Shown: positions 17,089 to 25,274, counted from the first letter of the stretch. The stretch is DNA of 64,000 bases from Bacteroidales bacterium (GCA_900770215.1 CAAGJW010000017.1:1-64000); one strand, 5' to 3'. Notes: generated by a model from the sequence alone, not told the origin. Numbers and translations: made by a program.

Positions 17089-17832
17089 CTATTTTGTAAG
17101 TGTGATAACCACATCGGGAAGCGAAAGACTCCTGATAACCATGTTGTTTGTTATATCATAATTGAATGTTGCGATACCAATGAATGCGGCATTCAATCTT
17201 GAAACATATTGGCTGATTGTTTCTGCATCACACACCTTGTTTTCGATAGCCTTGTTCAAGCTGATTTCTGCACCGTTTGGGTCAATTCTGTTAATGGGAT
17301 TACCATGACAATATGAATATGGGCTGGCAGAATAGTATTTCTCCGCCATAGGATCCATGGTAATGAACCGCGTAATAGTGGGGTAGTGGCGGGCCTGGCT
17401 GTCGTACCAGTCGAGGCCGTTCTCACGGTCGAGCTCCTTGCCGCCGTACTTGCGGGGCTGCACACCGCTGCCAGCGGCACCCATGAGCCCACCGTAGGGG
17501 TAGTAGTTGTTCACCTCCTCGAGCCTGCCCGCCTCGTCGATGACGGCACGCACGTTGCCCTGGTAGTCCTTGATGTAGTAGTGATACCTGCCGCCGGCCC
17601 AGTAGCCGTAGTCGTTATGCACCCGCTCGAGCACCCCGTTGCGGTACTCGTGCCCCGCGCAGTACTCCACCGCGCTGAGCGTGACGGGGCCTGTGGCAGC
17701 CTCCACACTTGGAACTGTGGCACTGGCACTTGCTGGCTGGGCGCTACAGGGGCAGCCCATAGCCGCAACACACAGGTTGCCTGCAAGGAGGATAAAAATA
17801 ATAACCGTTTTTGTTCTTGTTTTTGTCCTCAT
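17089..17832 (-). CDS. mini-RHS protein (signal peptide plus RHS core plus variable tip)
   Basis: A 247-residue exported protein. Residues 1-26 form a signal peptide that may end in a lipobox (AAMGC). Residues about 55-178 are the RHS-associated core: YHYYIKDYQGNVRAVID, NNYYPYGGLMG, KYGGKELDRENGLDWYDSQARHY and finally GNPINRIDPNG. The remaining 68 residues after the core boundary are a unique tip. Full RHS proteins have 1000 or more residues and a YD-repeat shell; here the shell is absent. The core is GC-rich and the tip AT-rich, with the switch near 17,290-17,370. That mosaic is typical of swapped RHS tips. The tip matches no toxin family I can name. Confidence 0.75.
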   Translation of the reverse strand: MRTKTRTKTVIIFILLAGNLCVAAMGCPCSAQPASASATVPSVEAATGPVTLSAVEYCAGHEYRNGVLERVHNDYGYWAGGRYHYYIKDYQGNVRAVIDEAGRLEEVNNYYPYGGLMGAAGSGVQPRKYGGKELDRENGLDWYDSQARHYPTITRFITMDPMAEKYYSASPYSYCHGNPINRIDPNGAEISLNKAIENKVCDAETISQYVSRLNAAFIGIATFNYDITNNMVIRSLSLPDVVITLTK

Positions 17833-17858
17833 AAGGCCGGTTTATGGTTCTTGGGTTT

Positions 17859-17887
17859 CAAATTTAAATAAAATTTTCTTTCCCAAA
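17859..17887 (-). promoter_or_regulatory. promoter of the mini-RHS operon
   Basis: Minus-strand TAAATTTG (17859-17866) with TTTG at 17884-17887, 17 nt upstream. The start codon at 17832 is 26 nt downstream. Confidence 0.45.
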
Positions 17888-17981
17888 AAATAATAGTCAA
17901 TAAATGTCTTATTTTTAATTTGACATTTTTAGTATTCATGTTTTATCTGATTAAGAAATTTAAAATGTTGTGAAATCCTGA

Positions 17982-18500
17982 TCAAGGGAACTTGAACCAT
18001 AACAGATCTTCTAACTTTTGTGGAGTTATCTTTAAGATTTTATATATCTGTTTGTTAATATCAACATAAGTCCATTGAATATCGTTTTCCCAAGAATATT
18101 TTTTAAAAGGAACATCATTTCTATACTCAATGAAAGTGTCACCTGTATCCACTTTGCAATTCGTTTGGTAATATGTAACTGGATATTTTTTTGGTATGAA
18201 ATCCGCTGCCCGTATTTGCTGCAGAACAATGGTATAAGTTGTATCTACACGAAACCTTTGTATAATAGCCAGCCCGTAATCGATGAACGTTTTCTTTTTG
18301 ACATCGGCGTAAAATTGCTTTTTATTAATCCTTACAGTGCCGGAATCGGTCGAAAAAAGATAAGTTATGTTTATGAACGTCTTGTTCTTTGTAAAGTCAT
18401 AGTCGTATCCAACGAACTTTCCTTTTACAACTGTTTGATTTTCAGCACAGCAAATCATTGCTATTAGGCTTACAACAATATATGTGATGATTGCTTTCAT
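17982..18500 (-). CDS. small exported protein of unknown function
   Basis: A 172-residue protein with an N-terminal signal sequence (MKAIITYIVVSLIAMICCA). The mature part is rich in Tyr, Lys, Ile and Thr and is predicted to be mostly beta strand; no family is recognised. Its ATG overlaps the stop codon of the upstream 78-residue gene as ATGA, so the two are translationally coupled. Composition is strongly AT-rich, matching the rest of this island. Confidence 0.5.
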   Translation of the reverse strand: MKAIITYIVVSLIAMICCAENQTVVKGKFVGYDYDFTKNKTFINITYLFSTDSGTVRINKKQFYADVKKKTFIDYGLAIIQRFRVDTTYTIVLQQIRAADFIPKKYPVTYYQTNCKVDTGDTFIEYRNDVPFKKYSWENDIQWTYVDINKQIYKILKITPQKLEDLLWFKFP

Positions 18501-18733
18501 AATTTCTTGACTTTTTTAAGTTCCCCGTTTCTTATAACGGTGATAGTATAATCCCAAACGGCTTTACCTTGGTCACATTCTTGGAAGAAATAGTGATACT
18601 TTAAGACACAATCACCATTTACCGGTAGATGGGGCTTTTCAAGGAAGAATCCGTTCCCAAAAACTGGTATCGGTAGCGATGCCATGGCTATCGTTATCGT
18701 TGCCATAACTAAAGAGGTGCATGATTTCAACAT
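18497..18733 (-). CDS. short exported protein of unknown function
   Basis: A 78-residue protein with a signal sequence (about residues 1-26, ending FGNG). The short mature part has a single cysteine-containing segment (YHYFFQECDQGKAVWDY) and a lysine-rich end. It is the first of a coupled pair with the 172-residue gene. A -7 box (TATATTTG, 18807-18814) lies about 75 nt upstream of its start codon. No relative is recognised. Confidence 0.45.
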   Translation of the reverse strand: MLKSCTSLVMATITIAMASLPIPVFGNGFFLEKPHLPVNGDCVLKYHYFFQECDQGKAVWDYTITVIRNGELKKVKKL

Positions 18734-18979
18734 AAAGATTTCTAGTTTTTAAGTGAAGGTAGATCAAGCCCATGGGAGACTTGGGTTTATTAGATAATTT
18801 TATTTGCAAATATAATAGTTTTTTTAGTCTTTAATTGTTAAAAATTACTATATTTTTAATTGATAAACGATGTTACTCATTCTTTTTTTGTCTGAGATTT
18901 GTTGGAAATAGAACTATGTTTGCAATTTTCCTGTTGCAGCATAAAAACTTTTTTTAATAAGGCTTTTCGTGCTTGAGGT
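18734..18979. other. AT-rich intergenic region, right edge of the island
   Basis: No gene seen. It holds a possible minus-strand -7 box TATATTTG at 18807-18814 for the short exported protein. GC content returns to the chromosome level beyond about 18,960. Confidence 0.45.
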
Positions 18980-20167
18980 TTATCGTTTCTTGATGGGCAT
19001 GTATACATCGTCGTCGTTATCGGCCGAGCTTTGGTTCACCCGTTTGCCTTGGCTTTTTGCCTTTTGGTTGGCGCTTTGCTGTTGAGCCTTGCGAGCGGCC
19101 TCTTGCTTGCGCGCTTTCTCGCGAGCTCGCTCGGCGTCTTTGAGCGCCTGCTTTTGCTCCTGCTTTTGCCTGGCTTGCTGCTGCTCCAGGGCCTTGCGGT
19201 CTTGTTCTCTTTTTTTTTCAGCCGCCTTTTGGGCTTCGGCTTCTCGCTTGGCTTTGGCCTTGGCTTCGGCCTCGGCCTGCTTGCGCGCCTGTTCGCGAGC
19301 CTTCTCAGCCTCTTTGCGCGCTTGCTTCTCGGCCTTTTCCTGGGCTTTGCGCTGCTTTTCCATCTCCTTCTTGCTCAGGGGCACTTGCTGCTGCTGGGGC
19401 TTGGGCGCAACCTTGCGCGGCGGCACTGCCGTGGTGCGGGTGGTGGCACGTGCCGGGCGGCGGCCCTTGATGAGGATGCTGTTGAGGTTGCAACCGGTGT
19501 TGAAGCGGCACAGGTCTACATAGCTGTCGATGCCGGCTATGCGGCCGCGCTCGGAGAATTGCCACAGCGTCCAGGTGGCGTCGGCCAGGCGTGGCGGATA
19601 CTTGGAGTAGCGGGCAATGAAGAGCTTGTAGCCCGCCAGGCGGCCGCGCAGGTAGCTGTTGTAGAATGAGCTGCCGGTGTAGATCATGGGGCGGCAGCCG
19701 TAGTGGCGCTCGAGCATGCGGGCAAAGGCGAGCACGCTGTCGGCCACCTGGGCGCCCGTGAGGCCGCCCTTGGTCTCGATGTCGATGAGCGGCACCAGGT
19801 CTTGCTCGTCGAGCTTCACGATCGAGGTGAAGTTCTGAAATTGCTTGATGACCGGGATGTTGGGGCGGTAGAAGTGGTAGCTGCCCACGCGCAGGCCGTG
19901 CTTGCGCGCATTCTCGATGTTGTACTGGTAGTGGCGCGACTTGTAGCTGGTGCCCTCGGTGGCCTTGACGTAGACAAACTTGATGTTCTTGTCGCTGGCC
20001 GTGGCGCTCCAGTCGATGTCTTCCTGGTAGCTCGACACGTCGATGCCGTCATACACCAGGTCGCGTATCTCGGGCGAGTTGCTGCCCAGGTTCAGGTCGC
20101 GTTGCTGTGCCTGCAGGCTCGCTGCAGCGGCCAGTATCATAATGGCTGATATGATGAATGCTCGCAT
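18980..20167 (-). CDS. GH25 lysozyme with long charged coiled-coil tail
   Basis: A 395-residue exported muramidase that hydrolyses peptidoglycan. Residues 1-21 form a signal peptide. The GH25 domain covers about residues 35-235: YDGIDVSSYQ with Asp43, FVYVKATEGTSY, and the catalytic acidic pair in LVPLIDIE (Asp129, Glu131). From about residue 275 to 375 the sequence is almost entirely K/A/E/Q/R and should be a long coiled coil; the last 20 residues are acidic then basic. The start at 20167 gives the signal peptide directly. The domain is complete, so activity is expected. The function of the tail is unknown. Confidence 0.88.
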   Translation of the reverse strand: MRAFIISAIMILAAAASLQAQQRDLNLGSNSPEIRDLVYDGIDVSSYQEDIDWSATASDKNIKFVYVKATEGTSYKSRHYQYNIENARKHGLRVGSYHFYRPNIPVIKQFQNFTSIVKLDEQDLVPLIDIETKGGLTGAQVADSVLAFARMLERHYGCRPMIYTGSSFYNSYLRGRLAGYKLFIARYSKYPPRLADATWTLWQFSERGRIAGIDSYVDLCRFNTGCNLNSILIKGRRPARATTRTTAVPPRKVAPKPQQQQVPLSKKEMEKQRKAQEKAEKQARKEAEKAREQARKQAEAEAKAKAKREAEAQKAAEKKREQDRKALEQQQARQKQEQKQALKDAERAREKARKQEAARKAQQQSANQKAKSQGKRVNQSSADNDDDVYMPIKKR

Positions 20168-20201
20168 CGTTGAGGTGTCGATAAATTGCTTTACTGGTTG
20201 G

Positions 20202-20209
20202 CAAAGATA
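20202..20209 (-). promoter_or_regulatory. -7 box upstream of the GH25 gene
   Basis: Minus-strand TATCTTTG, 34 nt upstream of the GH25 start codon. Confidence 0.5.
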
Positions 20210-20299
20210 ATAAAAAACGCGATTAATTTTTGCGCGCTTGCCGCTGCAGGGTGCTTGCGGCAAGCGCAGTGCGCACTTTTTAATCTTTTTTAGATTTTT

Positions 20300-21799
20300 T
20301 CACCTGAACAGGCGCCCCACCACGGGCAGCTTGGAGAGCATGCCGCCCATGTGCTCACGCTTGACCACGACCACGGCATAGACTGCAATGAGCACGGTGT
20401 TCACCAGCAGGCAGGGCGCTGTGCCGAGTCGCGACTGGGCCACTTCCATGCCGGCAAAGAGCACTGCGGCCAGCGCGGTGTAGAGGAATATCTCCTTGAG
20501 CGGATAGTTGATGGGGTAGTACTTCTGCCCGAAGATGTAGCTGGCGACCATGCTGATGCCATAGGCCGCAAATCCTGCCCAGGCGCAGGCCATGTAGCTG
20601 AACTTGGGGATGAGGAAGATGTCGATGAGTATGAGCACCAGGCAGCCCAGCCCCGAGAAGTAGGCACCCCATATCGTGCGGTCGGTGAGCTTGTACCAGA
20701 AGCTCAGGTTGAAGTAGACGCCAAACATGATCTCGGCCGCCATCACGATGGGCACCACCTTGAGTCCCTCCCAGTAGGACGGGCCCACCAGGTAGCGCAG
20801 GATGTCCATGTAGCCTATCACGCACAGGAAGGCCAGCAGCACAAAGATGACGTAGTATTTCATCACGCGGGCATAGGTCTGTTTCTTGTCGGCGCCCTTG
20901 TTGCCAAACACAAAGGGCTCGTAGGCAAAGCGGAAGGCCTGGGTGATGATGACCATGATCATGGCTATCTTGATGCAGCTGCCGTAGATGCCCAGCTGGG
21001 TGTGGGCCTCGTGCACGCTGCCGCTGTAGAAGTAGGGAAACAGGATGGTCGACGCGCTCTGGTTGAGCTGGCCGGCCAGCCCCAGGATGAGCATGGGCCA
21101 CGTGTAGGAGAGCATGCGCTTGCACAGCCCCCAGTCGAAGCCTGCCCGCACGCCTTTCACCTCCTTGTAGAGCATGAGCAGGGTGATGATCGAGCACGCC
21201 AGGTTGATGTAGAACACGATGCCCACATCGGGCACATAGTGCTGGTCGTAGATGCCGAAGGCGTTGATCTTGAGCTTGGGAAACACAATGAGAAACAGGC
21301 ACACAGCGAGCACGTTGATCATGATGTTGGCCACCTTGAGCAAGGCAAACTTCATGGGGCGGTGCTGATAGCGCAGGTAGTCGAAGAGGATGCACGACCA
21401 CGCGTCGATGGCCACACATATGGCCATCGTGCCTATGTACCACGGGTGCTCGGTGTAGCCCATGGCGGCGGTCAAGGGCTTGAGGAAGATGATCACGAGT
21501 GCGGCAAAGGCAATCACTACCGTGCCCACCATGCGCAGCACGGTGGAGTAGACCAGCCGGGCATTCTCGCCCTCTTTGTTGGCAAACCGGAAAAACGTGG
21601 TTTCCATGCCGAAGGTGAGCGCGATGATGAGCAGCCCTATGTAGGAGTACACATTGGTGATGATGCCATACTGGCCCCCGCTGGCCGTCCACGAGAAGGT
21701 CTCGATGGGCACGAGCAGGTAGTTGATGAAGCGGGCGGCGATGCTGCTTAGCCCGTAGATCGCTGTGTCTTTAGCTAACGATTTTAAATTTGCAGCCAT
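20300..21799 (-). CDS. polysaccharide flippase (MOP/Wzx-like)
   Basis: A 499-residue polytopic membrane protein with about 12-14 hydrophobic segments, the usual length for the oligosaccharide/lipid flippase superfamily. It starts MAANLKSLAKDTAIYGLSSIAARFINYLLVP; this N-terminal helix with the first transmembrane segment is typical of Wzx-type exporters. It probably flips a lipid-linked oligosaccharide across the inner membrane. No glycosyltransferase cluster surrounds it, so the substrate is unknown. It lies 72 nt downstream of ruvB on the same strand. An alternative start at 21823 would add eight residues. Confidence 0.8.
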   Translation of the reverse strand: MAANLKSLAKDTAIYGLSSIAARFINYLLVPIETFSWTASGGQYGIITNVYSYIGLLIIALTFGMETTFFRFANKEGENARLVYSTVLRMVGTVVIAFAALVIIFLKPLTAAMGYTEHPWYIGTMAICVAIDAWSCILFDYLRYQHRPMKFALLKVANIMINVLAVCLFLIVFPKLKINAFGIYDQHYVPDVGIVFYINLACSIITLLMLYKEVKGVRAGFDWGLCKRMLSYTWPMLILGLAGQLNQSASTILFPYFYSGSVHEAHTQLGIYGSCIKIAMIMVIITQAFRFAYEPFVFGNKGADKKQTYARVMKYYVIFVLLAFLCVIGYMDILRYLVGPSYWEGLKVVPIVMAAEIMFGVYFNLSFWYKLTDRTIWGAYFSGLGCLVLILIDIFLIPKFSYMACAWAGFAAYGISMVASYIFGQKYYPINYPLKEIFLYTALAAVLFAGMEVAQSRLGTAPCLLVNTVLIAVYAVVVVKREHMGGMLSKLPVVGRLFR

Positions 21800-21871
21800 T
21801 GTTGTGATTTTGGACACGGCCACGCTGCTGTGGTGTGGCCTGTGAGTGTGTGGTGAAAATTATGTTGTGTC

Positions 21872-22891
21872 TCAGAAGAGCGATCCCGTCTCCTGCGAGC
21901 GCGTGCGGTGCAGGTGCTTGTAGGCCAGTTCGGTAGCCTCGCGGCCCCGTGGCGTGCGGTTGATGAAACCCTCCTTGATGAGATAGGGCTCATACACCTC
22001 CTCGATAGTGCCGGGATCCTCGCTCAGGGCGGTGGCGATGGTGCCCAGGCCCACCGGGCCGCCGTGAAACTTGTCGATGATGGTGAGCAGGATCTTGTTG
22101 TCGATGTCGTCGAGACCGTACTGGTCGATGTTGAGGGCCTCGAGGGCATAGCGGGCTATCTTGCTGTCGATGGTGCCGGTGCCCTTGACCTGGGCAAAGT
22201 CGCGCACGCGGCGCAGCAGCGAGTTGGCAATGCGTGGCGTGCCGCGGCTGCGCAGTGCGATCTCGAGCGCGGCATCGTCGGTGATGGGCACGTTGAGCAG
22301 GTGGGCCGAGCGCTTGACGATGCCCTCGAGCACCTTGTGGTCGTAGTACTGCAGGTGGCAGTTGATGCCGAAGCGCGCGCGCAGGGGCGAGGTGAGCAGG
22401 CCGCTGCGGGTGGTGGCGCCTATCAGGGTGAAGGGGGCCAGCGTGAGCTGTACCGAGCGGGCCCCGGGGCCCTTGTCGATCATGATGTCGATGCGGTAGT
22501 CTTCCATTGCGCTGTAGAGGTATTCCTCTACCACGGGGCTCAGACGGTGTATCTCGTCGATAAAGAGCACGTCGTTCTCGTCGAGCGAGGTGAGGATGCC
22601 GGCCAGGTCGCCCGGCTTGTCGAGCACGGGGCCCGAGGTCACCTTGAAGCCCACGCCCAGCTCGTTGGCAATGATGTTGCTCAGTGTGGTCTTGCCCAGG
22701 CCTGGAGGGCCGTGAAACAAGATGTGGTCGAGCGCCTCGTGGCGCATGCGGGCCGCGGCGACAAACACGCGCAGGTTGTCGATGATCTTGTCTTGGCCGG
22801 CAAAGTCGTCAAACTGCATGGGGCGCAAGGCTTTCTCAAAGTCTTGGTCGCTCTTCTGGCGCGGGTTCCTGATGTCGAAGTCTTCGTCCAT
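21872..22891 (-). CDS. ruvB: Holliday junction branch migration ATPase RuvB
   Basis: A 339-residue AAA+ motor that works with RuvA and RuvC to process Holliday junctions during recombination. It has Walker [10 protein letters not shown] (61-69), Walker [10 protein letters not shown] (Asp112, Glu113), the RuvB hairpin segment around GPGARSVQL, sensor [10 protein letters not shown] and the C-terminal winged helix ending with [15 protein letters not shown]. The start at 22891 (MDEDFDIR) is chosen over an upstream ATG because family proteins begin near here. It precedes the flippase gene, as is common in Bacteroidales. Confidence 0.97.
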   Translation of the reverse strand: MDEDFDIRNPRQKSDQDFEKALRPMQFDDFAGQDKIIDNLRVFVAAARMRHEALDHILFHGPPGLGKTTLSNIIANELGVGFKVTSGPVLDKPGDLAGILTSLDENDVLFIDEIHRLSPVVEEYLYSAMEDYRIDIMIDKGPGARSVQLTLAPFTLIGATTRSGLLTSPLRARFGINCHLQYYDHKVLEGIVKRSAHLLNVPITDDAALEIALRSRGTPRIANSLLRRVRDFAQVKGTGTIDSKIARYALEALNIDQYGLDDIDNKILLTIIDKFHGGPVGLGTIATALSEDPGTIEEVYEPYLIKEGFINRTPRGREATELAYKHLHRTRSQETGSLF

Positions 22892-22909
22892 GTTCTCTTG
22901 ATTGACGCG

Positions 22910-22917
22910 CAAAATTA
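22910..22917 (-). promoter_or_regulatory. -7 box upstream of ruvB
   Basis: Minus-strand TAATTTTG, 18 nt upstream of the ruvB start codon and just downstream of a terminator, so ruvB transcription probably starts here. Confidence 0.45.
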
Positions 22918-22936
22918 CTAATTATTTTCCGATAAA

Positions 22937-22976
22937 AGAAATCGCCCGGGAGCAACTGTTGCTTCCCGGGCGATGA
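22937..22976 (-). terminator. intrinsic terminator of the FKBP cluster
   Basis: A 15-bp stem, ATCGCCCGGGAGCAA against TTGCTTCCCGGGCGAT with one bulge, closed by CTG. On the minus strand it is followed by TTTCTTTTATC. It separates the last FKBP gene from ruvB. Confidence 0.8.
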
Positions 22977-23003
22977 AAGTGGGGTAACTGACTGTGCATG
23001 AAG

Positions 23004-23990
23004 CTATTTCTTCTGGCTGCCGCGGCCTGGGGTGCCCTTGCCGCTCTTGGCGCGCACGCCCTTCTTGTTGGGGGCTACGCGGGTGGCTGAGCCCACGGGG
23101 GTCGTGATGTTCTGGGTCTTCACGCCGGCTGCCTTGCCTGTGTCGAGGCCTATGGCATTGATCTCAAATTGCAGTGTCTCGCCTGGCGCGATGGCATACT
23201 TGCCGCTGCGCTGGTCGAAGCCGGCCCCGTTGTCGCCGTAGGCGATGCTGCTGGGCATGAGCACCACGGCCTTGCTGCCCGGGCGCATGAGCGTGAGGGC
23301 CTCTTTGAAGCCCGGCACCACATGTTTCAGGTCCATGGCGATGGTGTCTTTCGACTCATCGAAGGGGGTGCCGTCGATGTGGGTGCCCTTGTAGGTGAGG
23401 CGCACGCTGGCCGTGTCGGCAAATGTGGCGCCGCTGCCGGCCTGCAGCATCTTGATGGCCAGGCCCGATGGGGTCTTTTTCCAGCCTTTTTCGCTCTTGA
23501 GGGTCTTGGCGATGAAGGCTGCGCCCTTCTCCTGGTTGCTCTGGCTCGTGCGTTGCTTCACAGCGGCCTGCACGGCGATGAAGCTGTTGCGGGCCTCGTT
23601 GTTGACGGCCATGAGCTGCTGCTGGTCCAGTGCGGGGCCGTTGAGGGTGGATTGCAGGTACTGGGCCACGAGGTTGCGGTCGAGCGTGATGCCGTCGCGC
23701 TGCTTCATCTGTTTCATCTGGGCATAGAGCTCGGCGCCCAGTTCCAGGCCGTCCATGTAGCTGGTGCGCGAGGTGTCGGCGTTCATCACCTGCATGAAGC
23801 CGGCGATGAAGTTTTGCTTGTTGAAGGTGGAGTCTTTGCTGGCGATCGACGAGAACTGTGCGCCGCACAGCTTGCCCATGGCCATGCTCAGCGAGTCTTG
23901 CTTGGCCTTGAACTGGGCATCGGTGACGGCGCTGGCACTCTGGGCTGTGAGTGTGGCCGCAAGAGCGGCCAGTAGTAGTATTTTTTTCAT
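23004..23990 (-). CDS. exported FKBP-type peptidyl-prolyl isomerase
   Basis: A 328-residue periplasmic folding catalyst. A signal peptide (cleaved around SASA) is followed by an FKBP N-terminal dimerisation domain (about 25-165) and an FKBP fold (about 170-285). In the latter LTYKGTHIDGTPFDES, VVPGFKEALTLMRPGSKAVVLMPSSIAYG and ETLQFEINAIGL mark the isomerase. The C-terminal 45 residues are a basic, glycine-rich tail. It is the last of five FKBP-family genes. A strong hairpin with a T-run precedes it at 24015-24063, so expression may be lower than that of the genes upstream. Confidence 0.9.
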   Translation of the reverse strand: MKKILLLAALAATLTAQSASAVTDAQFKAKQDSLSMAMGKLCGAQFSSIASKDSTFNKQNFIAGFMQVMNADTSRTSYMDGLELGAELYAQMKQMKQRDGITLDRNLVAQYLQSTLNGPALDQQQLMAVNNEARNSFIAVQAAVKQRTSQSNQEKGAAFIAKTLKSEKGWKKTPSGLAIKMLQAGSGATFADTASVRLTYKGTHIDGTPFDESKDTIAMDLKHVVPGFKEALTLMRPGSKAVVLMPSSIAYGDNGAGFDQRSGKYAIAPGETLQFEINAIGLDTGKAAGVKTQNITTPVGSATRVAPNKKGVRAKSGKGTPGRGSQKK

Positions 23991-24014
23991 TGTGTGTGTT
24001 GTTTTAGTTTTAGT

Positions 24015-24063
24015 TAAAAGCCCCCCTCATGCCTCCCCTGTGGCAGGGGAGCGGGGGGAGCTT
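24015..24063 (-). terminator. hairpin with T-run between two FKBP genes
   Basis: CCCCCC (24021-24026) pairs with GGGGGG (24053-24058), and the inner CTCCCCTG (24033-24040) pairs with CAGGGGAG (24044-24051). On the minus strand the hairpin is followed by CTTTTAAC. It looks like a terminator or attenuator ahead of the final FKBP gene; no separate promoter is seen for that gene. Confidence 0.6.
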
Positions 24064-24093
24064 GATACGATTGTTGTGCACGTTGACGCGCTG

Positions 24094-24702
24094 TTACTTT
24101 GCCTTCTTGGCGTCGGCTTGCTTCTGAGCGGCTTCGGCGGCCTTCTTGAGCTGTGCGGCCTGCTCGGGGGTGAGCTTCTGACCCTGCTGGGGCACGGCCT
24201 GGCCTTGCTGCTTGGGGGCGTTCTTCATGTAGCGCTCCTGGGCCTTGCTCAGCAGTTGCTGCAGCTGCTTGCCCAGCTCTTGCATCTCTTTGTCGGTGGG
24301 AGCCTTCTTGCCGTTGAGGGCCATCTCCAGCTTCTGCACAAAGAGGTCTTTGTTGAAGTTGATGCCTTGCTGCTCCTTCATCTGCGGGATGCCGCCGGCC
24401 AGCTGTGCGCCCATCTCGAAGCCCTGCATGTAGGCCATGTCGGCTGCTGTGGTGTCGATGGCCAGACCAGCCTTGAGGCCTCTCATGAATTGAGCCTTGT
24501 CGAGTTTCTTCTTTGCTTGCCCGTACATGCCGCTGGCGGGCTGTGCGTCTTGCATGAGCAGCTGCATGCCGGTGCCCTTGCCGTAGACTGCGCTTATCGA
24601 GTCGTCGAGCGGAGCGGGTTTGTCACTGTTGGCTTTCTTGTTGCAGCTCACTGTGCCTGCCATGACCAAAGCGGCCATTACGAGATACATTACTTTTTTC
24701 AT
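24094..24702 (-). CDS. FKBP N-terminal-domain-only lipoprotein
   Basis: A 202-residue predicted lipoprotein (lipobox GTVSC). Residues about 25-150 match the FKBP_N dimerisation domain: DDSISAVYGKGTGMQL, AQFMRGLKAGLAIDTTAADMAYMQGFEMGAQL and FNKDLFVQKLEMAL. The catalytic FKBP fold found in its neighbours is missing. Instead there is a Q- and A-rich tail ending QKQADAKKAK. It may act as a dimer partner for the adjacent exported isomerases. The reading frame is intact and ends naturally, so it is not an obvious frameshift. The start at 24702 (MKKVMYL) gives the signal peptide. Confidence 0.7.
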   Translation of the reverse strand: MKKVMYLVMAALVMAGTVSCNKKANSDKPAPLDDSISAVYGKGTGMQLLMQDAQPASGMYGQAKKKLDKAQFMRGLKAGLAIDTTAADMAYMQGFEMGAQLAGGIPQMKEQQGINFNKDLFVQKLEMALNGKKAPTDKEMQELGKQLQQLLSKAQERYMKNAPKQQGQAVPQQGQKLTPEQAAQLKKAAEAAQKQADAKKAK

Positions 24703-24758
24703 TTTCTTTATGATTTTATGATTAGTCGTTTTGTTTTGTGTTGTCTTTGATTGCGGCT

Positions 24759-25274
24759 TCACTTGTCAAGGCCCACGGCCTCGATTTCAAACACGAGGGT
24801 CTCGTCGGGGGCGATGCTGCCGTCGGGGGTGCCTGGCTGGCCATAGGCCAGGTCGCCGGGAATGATGCAGTAGGCCTTGGCGCCTGGCCGCATCATGAGC
24901 AGCATCTCCTTGAAGCCGGGCACGACAGCGGCTACCGGGAAGCTCACGGCCTGCCCGTTGCTGGAGTCGAACACCTGGCCGTCGACGTGCTTGCCCGTGT
25001 AGATGACTTTCACCTTGTCGCCTTCCTTAAACTGCTCGCCGCTGCCCGGTGCTGTGATCTTGTAGACCAGCCCGCTGGCCGATTGCTTCAGGGCCGTGTC
25101 GGCCTTGAGCTGCCGGGCGATGAAGGCTTTGCCCTCGCTTTGGGCGGTCGACAGCTCCTGGTATTGCTCTTGGGCTGCGGCGGCGTCCTTGTCGCTTATG
25201 TTGTACTTGTGCTTGCAGCTGCTTGTGGCCACTGCAGCAAGTGCTATTGCTGCCAGAATGGTTGCTTTGTTCAT
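24759..25274 (-). CDS. FKBP-type peptidyl-prolyl isomerase lipoprotein, short
   Basis: A 171-residue lipoprotein (lipobox ATSSC). It has an abbreviated N-terminal region and then a complete FKBP fold: VIYTGKHVDGQVFDSS, VVPGFKEMLLMMRPGAKAYCIIP, LAYGQPG and ETLVFEIEAVGL. It lacks the long FKBP_N dimerisation domain of its neighbours. It probably assists folding of envelope proteins. Third of five FKBP-family genes; 25 nt after the preceding one. Confidence 0.9.
   Translation of the reverse strand: MNKATILAAIALAAVATSSCKHKYNISDKDAAAAQEQYQELSTAQSEGKAFIARQLKADTALKQSASGLVYKITAPGSGEQFKEGDKVKVIYTGKHVDGQVFDSSNGQAVSFPVAAVVPGFKEMLLMMRPGAKAYCIIPGDLAYGQPGTPDGSIAPDETLVFEIEAVGLDK

Noticed and set aside
24094..24702. 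Interpreting the N-domain-only FKBP gene as a frameshifted isomerase
   Set aside because: The stop is followed by a hairpin and the next gene, with no leftover FKBP catalytic sequence in any frame.
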